Positions 63,719-64,000 of a stretch of 64,000 bases of DNA are shown here, one piece after another. Positions within the stretch are counted from its first letter, which is position 1. The number at the start of each line of letters is the position of its first letter. Made by a program: the position numbers and the translations under genes. This stretch comes from Puffinus mauretanicus (Eukaryota; Chordata; Aves; Procellariiformes; Procellariidae): NCBI GenBank assembly GCA_023333565.1, contig JAJKFH010003762.1, forward strand, positions 930,001-994,000. The letters run 5' to 3'. The notes below the pieces were generated by a model. It ran no database searches and was not told the origin of the DNA. It saw only the letters and a program-made list of their open reading frames with translations.

Positions 63719-64000
63719 GTATGTACTTTAGCACTGTATGTATATGGAGCTTTATAAAAATAAGTAAAACAAAAATTAACAAAACTGTTATTCTAGAATA
63801 ACTTTAACTCTTGTATGGTCTTTTTACTTCTATTATAATCTAAGATCATGGATGCGTTTTCCTTGCCAAGCAAAAAGTTTCCTATATAAGGAATTAAAGT
63901 CTTTCTGGCTTGAACAGCTCATGGAAACATTTCCTTGACATTAACATGGGTGTTCTGATCTCTTAAGTTTTAGCTGTTAATATTTTGGATTTATTTTTGT
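63719..64000 (+). other. GAB1: GAB1 intron 7, 5' end
   Basis: The sequence after the cassette donor (GTATGT) is AT-rich and non-coding. The next GAB1 exon, expected to begin by encoding VKPAPLEIKP, is not reached. Confidence 0.9.

Noticed and set aside
1..64000. CRISPR arrays, tRNA or rRNA genes, bacterial-type operons, or retroviral proviruses.
   Set aside because: No regular direct-repeat arrays, no cloverleaf sequences noticed, no operon organisation, and no paired long terminal repeats or gag/pol/env reading frames seen.

Overview
The window is vertebrate nuclear DNA, almost certainly from a bird. The evidence is AT-rich introns with few repeats, several CR1 LINE copies (the dominant avian retroposon, including one with recognisable reverse-transcriptase code), no Alu, B1 or L1-type elements, and coding exons very close to, but distinct from, the mammalian GAB1 protein. 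I cannot name the species.

The only gene I can support is GAB1 (GRB2-associated binding protein 1), on the + strand. Six consecutive internal coding exons are present: 28223-28517, 39613-39826, 47139-47743, 49914-49999, 50206-50509 and 63629-63718. All have AG/GT boundaries and their phases join into one uninterrupted frame of about 531 codons. They cover most of the PH domain, the YxxP-rich CRK docking region, the proline-rich GRB2 sites, the two YVPM sites for PI3K p85, the MET-binding region, and a 30-residue cassette that is alternatively spliced in human GAB1. The first coding exon (about 24 N-terminal residues) lies upstream of the window. The C-terminal exons, with the third YVPM and the SHP2 sites, lie downstream.

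Layout: 1-28222 is the tail of the large first intron. It holds an antisense, 5'-truncated CR1 at 5483-6660, a compact CpG-rich patch near 18.0-18.1 kb, MIR-like scraps and homopolymers. From 28.2 to 50.5 kb five exons are separated by introns of 11.1, 7.3, 2.2 and 0.2 kb. These introns carry three decayed sense-strand CR1 pieces and a 25-bp inverted repeat just after the PH exon. From 50.5 to 63.6 kb a 13.1-kb intron precedes the cassette exon, which is followed by 282 bases of the next intron.

The exons make one docking protein. The PH domain brings it to PIP3-rich membrane, GRB2 and MET contacts recruit it to active receptors, and phosphotyrosines in exons 4-6 recruit CRK and PI3K. I found no unknown gene system. 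The more interesting points are the isolated cassette exon, a tyrosine replaced by histidine in the docking region, changes next to splice junctions, the hairpin at 28.7 kb, CpG-rich intronic patches with donor-like sites, and one exon-like open frame at 12.66 kb. All comparisons with human GAB1 are from memory, not from an alignment.
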